Of a stretch of DNA of 27,032 bases, positions 22,107-27,032 are shown one piece after another. Numbering within the stretch: the first letter of the stretch is position 1; each line of letters begins with the position of its first letter. The notes under the pieces are model-generated. The model ran no database searches. It was not told where the DNA came from and saw only the letters and a program-made list of their open reading frames with translations. Source of the stretch: Irineochytrium annulatum (taxonomy: Eukaryota; Chytridiomycota; Chytridiomycetes; Chytridiales; Chytridiaceae); NCBI GenBank assembly GCA_027600665.1, contig JADGJL010000282.1:1-27032 (forward strand), read 5' to 3'. The position numbers and the translations under genes were made by a program.

Positions 22107-22206
22107 CCTCGACTGCGGCAGCGCACGGTTCTGGTGGGGAGTCCTCTGCAGCGGGGTGTGCGTGATCTCCGATTTTTGTTTACCAGAACTTCACATTTCC
22201 TTTCAC
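22107..22206. promoter_or_regulatory. Compact divergent promoter between the antiporter and DUF4326 genes
   Basis: Only 100 bp separate the two proposed start codons, which point away from each other. A pyrimidine-rich TTTTTGTTTACCAG near 22173-22187 could also be the acceptor of an upstream intron of the plus-strand gene. No TATA box is evident. Confidence 0.4.
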
Positions 22207-23008
22207 ATGCGCCAGGGAGCCGATACCGGGGTCCGGGCCGCCGTCGTGAAGAAGGAAGAAGCCTCCGAGGAGGCGGATATCACGTCGGCAACCACCTCGG
22301 CTCCCGAGCCGCTATCGCCTGGGAAGCCGAAGTGGAAGAGGTTTGGCACGGAATCCTCTGCAGCATAGATCTAAGCCTCCCGCTACCGCGCAGCGACGAA
22401 GATATTGGGCATGAAAATGCCCAGGTGGCCGTCGCGAAACCGGAAGCCGACGAGGACGTCAATCGGAAGCGGAACAGGGAGAGGTTTGCTGTGGCATTTG
22501 GTCACCACAGCGTAGCTCTAATCCTCCTCATGTTGGCAGTGATGATGATCTCGCGTCGCCCTCCTCTCGGCCGCGGTTTTCTTCCGGATCCTCCGCTTCC
22601 ATGCCTACGCGCGTTGTAAACGTCAAGGTCCAGTTTCTGCGGACTGGGGCTAGCGGGAAGGGTGGCAGGCGCTACGACAGCCTGAAGGAGTGGTGCGACG
22701 ACCCACAGAACGTTTATATCGGCCGCGGCGGCGTCATTCTTTTCGACGTCGAAGGGAATGGGAAGAAAAGGAGGTACCCATACAAAAACTCGGTCCTTCA
22801 CAACCCGTTCAAGGTCGGACCTGGGAAGAACCGGGACAAGGTTTGCGATCTCTATCGCGACTACTTGCTGGAGAAACTGGAAGCGGAAGGCGAGGATGGT
22901 GTGTTCCATCGGGCACTTGCTGACGCGAAGGGAAAGGCTTTGGGGTGCTGGTGCAAGCCGGAGCGATGTCACGGGGACGAGATTGTGAAGATAATGATGA
23001 CCCTCTGA
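22207..23008 (+). CDS. DUF4326-domain protein
   Basis: Three exons (22207-22340, 22394-22483, 22540-23008) encode 230 aa; the last alone is open from an internal ATG at 22601. Introns of 53 and 56 bp (both donors GTTTG, both acceptors CAG, CTAA branch-like sites) keep one frame and join acidic, Ser-rich segments: KPKWKR to SDEDIGHEN, and KRNRE to SDDDLASPSS. The N-terminal 95 residues are hydrophilic and likely disordered. The DUF4326 domain fills 96-230: RVVNVKVQF, NVYIGRG (132-138), an insert GKKRRYPYKNSVLH, then NPF (163-165), VGPGKNRDKVCDLYRDYLL and the signature GKALGCWCKPERCHGDE (C211, C213, C218, H219). The family is best known from phages and bacteria and has no settled function; the Cys/His cluster could bind metal. 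If the proposed upstream exons are wrong, the domain stands alone as 135 aa. Confidence 0.8.
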
Positions 23009-23866
23009 CGCATGTAATGTAATGTTGAAAATGAGTACTACAAAAATAGATAAATCAGGCTCGTACATCCTTCTCTATGTTGGCTTGACGGTCCGGACCT
23101 CATTGCATTCCTACATGTTTGTGCTAAGCAAGCAAGCAATATAATAAAAAAAAAACTGCGGGAAAAGGATTAAAACAGAGTGTGGGGCTATTAGTGGGTT
23201 ATGGGGCATGTAACTGATGCGAAGATTCAAATACGAAAGAAGGCCCTTCAACAAGCTGATGAAAGCTAGATATTTTGATGCTGCGTTGGAATAAGAGGGA
23301 AGCCAAAATAAGTGAAACTACGAAAGGAATGGATAAATAGTGATGATTGATAAAACCATAACAGTAAAGCTTTGATGAAAAACAATTATAAAAAGGACAT
23401 TAAGTCATTCAGGTGGTGTTTCCGGCAAAGTTGAAGAATAAAGTTGCAATTAATGCGGAGTAAGGCAGAAACAACGTTGCTTTCAAGGAAGCATAATCAA
23501 GAGGGTAAGGAAAACAAACGTCGAGACAAGAGTACTTCATAGACGAGAATAGCCAACAACGAAGGGAATCAAATGAGAAACTAGAAATTAAGAAATGCAT
23601 TTGTTTGTGCAAGTGCGGTGAGGCTTTACTATGCGGAAAGGAGTCATTCCGAAGTCGACCATTACAATGTATCCCATCATGAACCCAAGCTGCCAAAAGA
23701 AGTGGCATTCAACGATCAATGCAAGAAACTAATAAGAGGGGAGAAACGGGCCCAATGTTTATAATTGATCCAGCAAAAAACAAAAAGCTTCTCACATCCT
23801 TACTATCTAACGAAGAAAACATGTTTCATAACAAGAACAAGACGGGTGCCATCAGTTGCCCATCTT
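23009..23866. other. Intergenic region between convergent genes
   Basis: About 860 bp, clearly AT-rich compared with its neighbours, with short A-runs and a few AAGC repeats at about 23126-23139. Frames on both strands are short and unsupported. It presumably contains the 3' UTRs of the DUF4326 gene (+) and the zinc-knuckle gene (-). No RNA gene was recognised. Confidence 0.5.
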
Positions 23867-25614
23867 TCAAAAGAACCCCGATAAACCCCGGACGGCCCGG
23901 TCGGGACATTGCCAGATCCAATGCCCGCCCACCCTGCAAATCTTGCACACGTACGTATCCGGCGGGACGCTCCCCTTCTGCAGCGAGCACTGCTGAATCC
24001 AGTGGCCCGGGGTACTGCACTTCCGGCACACGTAACCCTCGGGTGGCACACTCGTCCGGTTCGCTCCAGACGAGGCCCCTCGGTCGCTGCGGTCGGCGCC
24101 GCTGCTGTGGTGATGGTGGAGGCCGTGGCCGAGGTGATTCTGGAGATACTTGGCCGCGGCGCCGCCGCCGCCAATGAGGAAGGGTCGGCCTGTTAAAGGG
24201 TTGATAGCATACGCTGGGGAGAGGTCACGCTTGCGCTCGCGGTACATGGAGCAGTTCTTGAGCCAGTGGCCCTCGACGAAGCTGTAGAGGGTCTCTGTTA
24301 GACACAAAATATTTAGCAAAGCGAAGCAGCACTCACCATAACTTGCAGATATATCCGGGTGGTGGTATCGCCGTGTATCCGGCGCCACTCCCACCGAGTC
24401 CCCCAGCTGCGCTCGAGCTCATGTACGGGTTCAGGTCGGAAAAATCATCGCCAGCCCACGGGCTCCCGTACTCGCCGTAAATGTTCTGAAGGGAGGCGAA
24501 GGACCCTGACCGCGTGAGCCCACCCGACGAGCCCCGCGACGCGAACGACGATGTGGCTGGCGGAGGGTCCATGTAAAGATCGGCCTCAGCGCCGGCAAAG
24601 GGGTTGTTGGCGTCGATGGCGCGCGTAGTGGTCGGGGACGTCGGTTTGGTGGATGATCCGTATGACGAGGACATCTCGTTGTAGTCCGAGAACCGGCTGA
24701 GATCTACCCGTACAACAAGAAAAGATTTAGTAAGGTCAGATTGCGTTGCGTGGATGCGTTCTACGAGCATTAACGATGTCCTTACCGTAAGGCGTTCCGG
24801 CTAAAGCTCCGGGTCCGGCGGTCCGCGCATGATATCCGCCAAGCCCACCGAGACCTCCCATACCACCAATCCTGCCGTCCAAATCCCTGCGCGATTCCCT
24901 CATGTCCCCGCGATCCGAGTACCTCCGTACTGGCGCGTTCTCGACGTCACCATATTTCTTCGACAAAAACAACTCGATGTCTGCCGTCGAGAGCGCGTGG
25001 GAGTCTACCCCGTGCTGCCGTGGCAGCATTAGCGCTTCCCGCTGAGCCTGGAGATACTGCTTTTGCAGCAGCTGGGAGCCTAGAGAATGCCTGAGCGGCA
25101 AGTCCCCCAACTGGCGTTCCCTCTCCCTCTCAGCTGTAAGCATCTGAGCACGCAACAGCTGCTGCTGCTCGAGGAGCTGCTGCTGCTCCAGCCGTGCCTG
25201 GTAATCCTGCGGCGACGTGGCGGTGTCGCTAACGATGATCTGGCTGTACTGCTGCTGGAGATAGAACATCTGCTGCTGCTGCTGAGCCTGCAGCTGTTGA
25301 GCCGCAATCTGCTGATCGTGCACCTGCTTGATGGTCAGGCCGCCGCCGCCCGAAGGTTGCGGCGGGCCGGACGGCGCCGGCGGCATCATCAGCCCCTGCT
25401 GCAGCATCGGAGAGGCGTTGTTGCTGCCACCGGAGTTAATCGAGGCCTTCTGCTGCAGCTGCAGCATCTGCTGCGGCGAAAGCTGCGCCTGTTGCGGAAG
25501 TTGGGACTGGCCCGAGATCCCGTTCGCACCGATCCCGGCCTGGTAAGATGCGAACGGATCTACCGCGGCGCCATTTCCCGTCGTCGGCGAGGTCAGCGAG
25601 GTCGACGTTATCAT
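23867..25614 (-). CDS. Gln-rich protein with three C-terminal CCHC zinc knuckles
   Basis: Three exons (25614-24786, 24703-24337, 24281-23867) encode 536 aa. The N-terminal half is Gln-rich (ALQQ-like runs, about residues 40-190), followed by a charged segment (STADIELFLSKKYGDVENAP) and a Gly-rich stretch. The C-terminus has three near-identical CX2CX4HX4C knuckles: PPPGYICKLCFVEGHWLKNC (C396, C399, H404, C409; split by an intron), PPEGYVCRKCSTPGHWIQQC (C484, C487, H492, C497) and PPDTYVCKICRVGGHWIWQC (C511, C514, H519, C524). Such GYxCxxCxxxGHW knuckles bind single-stranded RNA or proteins, as in the RBBP6 and AIR families. The acceptor at 24282 is chosen because it alone completes the first knuckle; the earlier AG would give a stop. 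The start ATG is the first in the open exon, and an upstream exon cannot be excluded. I do not recognise an orthologue; a role in RNA processing is inferred. Confidence 0.85.
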
Positions 25615-25864
25615 CGGGGGAGGTGGGAGGGGTCGACGAAGCGGCCGTCGGCGTTGGAGCGATCTTGTTTTGTCGGAGTCGATGTGCGATGTCAATTTAG
25701 TTCAAGACCGCGACCTCACGTGGACAACGCTGCAGAATCAAAGAAAAGGGATTGAGTCCCCAGAGCTGATCAGAAGATAACCTGGATTCACTATTAACAG
25801 CAGTTTTGCGCTTTTATTCCGTGTCCGAGAAGTCATAGACCCGCTGGTGGTGGCCCAACTGGAT

Positions 25865-26581
25865 TCACCGCCGCCGTCGAGCTGACTCCTCCACCACGTC
25901 CCCGGCCGGCCCCGCGACCCCAACACCGTCCGCTGCTGCGGCCGCCAGGAACGCACCATCATCCCCAACCATCGCACCGTTTGCCGCAGTAACTACAACC
26001 TCACTCCGCGGTTCCCGCGCGTTGCCGTCGGCCGCAGCCATCCCCGCGATTGAATCGCCGTGCCCATCAGCAATGCCAACGACGGCCAGGTTCTCGTCGA
26101 CAGCGGCGACGCCCGCGCCGCCTGCAGCTGGTGATTCTGGGCTTTTATGCCTCCAGTAATCGATAAAGGAGTTCTTCTTTTTCGGTGGCGGCGCCGGCTT
26201 ATCGTCGACGACGGGGAATACCGGCTCAACTTGTTGGTGCCTATTTCTGCAGACCCACAATGGTGTCAAATCGCCAGCAGCAACCGAAGCTTGTAAACAA
26301 CCCATACCTCCAGCTGCCCGAGTGTGAGAAGATGGAAAGAGAATGATCGCTGGGCAGAATCAGTAGGTAGTGGAAAAGCGAGAGGACTACGAGGATGCCC
26401 AAAAACACCAAGCAAGGTGACCGGACTTGATTCCAAAAGGGCTTGAAGGTCTTTCTGACGATAAACACCGTCGCGAAGACACCCTGAGAGAACCGCGGGT
26501 CAGCATGTCAAGCACCCGTCCAACATATGCAACCAACGAACTCACAACGAAGAACTTTGGGGAGAAGTTGAAGATCGCCAT
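25865..26581 (-). CDS. Small N-terminally anchored membrane protein, unknown family
   Basis: Three exons (26581-26546, 26483-26308, 26246-25865) encode 197 aa. Exon 1 has only 12 codons. Introns are 62 and 61 bp with standard GTGAGT/CAG and GTATGG/CAG ends. The N-terminus MAIFNFSPKFFVGVFATVFI continues through a basic stretch (RKTFKPFW) into a strong helix (CLVFLGILVVLSLFHYLLIL, about 39-58). After that come about 130 hydrophilic residues, with PPPKKKNSFIDYWRHKS and a long Ala/Gly/Val/Asp-rich low-complexity tail ending SARRRR. It could be a signal-anchored or two-helix membrane protein. No catalytic motif is visible and I do not recognise it. The gene is in tandem with the zinc-knuckle gene, 250 bp apart. 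Confidence 0.6.
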
Positions 26582-26795
26582 TCCGGTGAAGAGGTGAAGT
26601 GGTCGGTGCTCAACTTGGGTGGTAGGTCAAGATTCCGCGAGGCGTGCGGGGCGTCGGGGTCGACGTCGGGGGGCAGAGGGTGGTGCAGCCTCGAGCGATG
26701 TCAAGCATGCAGCGTGATGATCCGGGAAGATGCAGAGGGCGACGAGCGAGGCAGGTGGACGGGATGACGGCCGGGCCTGCGGGGCGACGGTTCGG
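26582..26795. other. Upstream region of the small membrane protein gene
   Basis: GC-rich, without a recognisable motif. The whole interval 26582-27032 could instead be a long 5' UTR with introns for the downstream minus-strand gene. Confidence 0.35.
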
Positions 26796-27032
26796 CTAGT
26801 GAGGTGCCTGAGAGGAGACAAACATGCCAATGTTAGTTCAGCGGCACTGCAGATAATGCATGCACCGCCGCAACGACAGATCCGAACGGTCCAGGCGTAT
26901 CGACATGCACCCGCCGGCCCTGCGGGGCGGCCAGGTCGGCCATCCCGGCGCGCTGGAGAGGGCACCCGCATGACAGGTCAGCACGTTCCTCACCTCAAAA
27001 TCAAGCACCCGCTTTTGGAATGCATCCCAATC
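26796..27032 (-). CDS. Possible 3' end of another minus-strand gene, cut by the right edge
   Basis: Reading leftward from the edge, 27032-26994 gives DWDAFQKRVLDFE up to a good GTGAGG donor. A 41-bp intron ends CTCCAG, and 26952-26866 continues with RAGMADLAAPQGRRVHVDTP and GPFGSVVAA to a GTGCAT donor. A 58-bp intron with a CTAAC branch site and CTCTCAG acceptor follows, and the frame then stops after three codons (stop at 26796-26798). The splice signals are plausible but the product is short and unrecognised, so this remains a guess. Confidence 0.25.

Noticed and set aside
21807..22619. 270-codon plus-strand frame spanning the antiporter start and the DUF4326 introns
   Set aside because: It reads antisense to the antiporter exon, then out of frame through the proposed DUF4326 exons, and includes both introns. 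The spliced model explains the region better.

Overview
The window is nuclear DNA of a fungus. Every recognisable protein is fungal or pan-eukaryotic in type: GFA1 glucosamine-6-phosphate synthase, an SRF/MCM1-type MADS factor, a GT32 inositol-phosphoceramide mannosyltransferase-like enzyme, and an ADP1-like ABCG transporter. Genes are cut by many short GT-AG introns, mostly 46-94 bp with one of 147 bp, often with CTAAY-like branch sites, and exons are GC-rich. This excludes a budding yeast. I cannot choose between a basidiomycete and an early-diverging (chytrid-like) fungus from sequence alone. All exon models below were built by hand from splice sites, reading frame and family motifs.

Left third (1-6155): the 3' part of a two-helix membrane protein gene (+); then a minus-strand gene at 1700-3376. 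That gene looks like two separate open frames, but a 51-bp intron joins them exactly inside the motif IDGQQR, giving a fungal DUF262/GmrSD-N-domain protein. A probably decayed multi-pass membrane gene follows (about 3628-4340), then a 1.8-kb gene-free stretch.

Middle (6156-17596): four plus-strand genes in a row. They are GFA1 (amino-sugar and chitin precursor synthesis), a MADS-box regulator with a long polyQ tail, an ACAD10/11-type acyl-CoA dehydrogenase ending in the peroxisomal signal SKL, and an ABCG transporter with an extracellular EGF-like, Cys-rich N-terminal half. A perfect MCM1-type CArG box lies between GFA1 and the MADS gene.

Right third (17597-27032): a GT32 mannosyltransferase-like gene (-); an SLC9B/NHA-type Na+/H+ antiporter (-) with only 100 bp between its ATG and that of a divergent DUF4326 gene (+), whose three-exon structure is proposed here; a Q-rich protein with three C-terminal zinc knuckles (-); a small membrane protein (-); and a possible 3' end of another minus-strand gene at the right edge.

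The genes form no obvious pathway cluster. The most unusual content is two genes of families best known from bacteria and phages (DUF262 and DUF4326) inside an otherwise ordinary fungal neighbourhood. No rRNA, tRNA, CRISPR array or intact transposon was seen.
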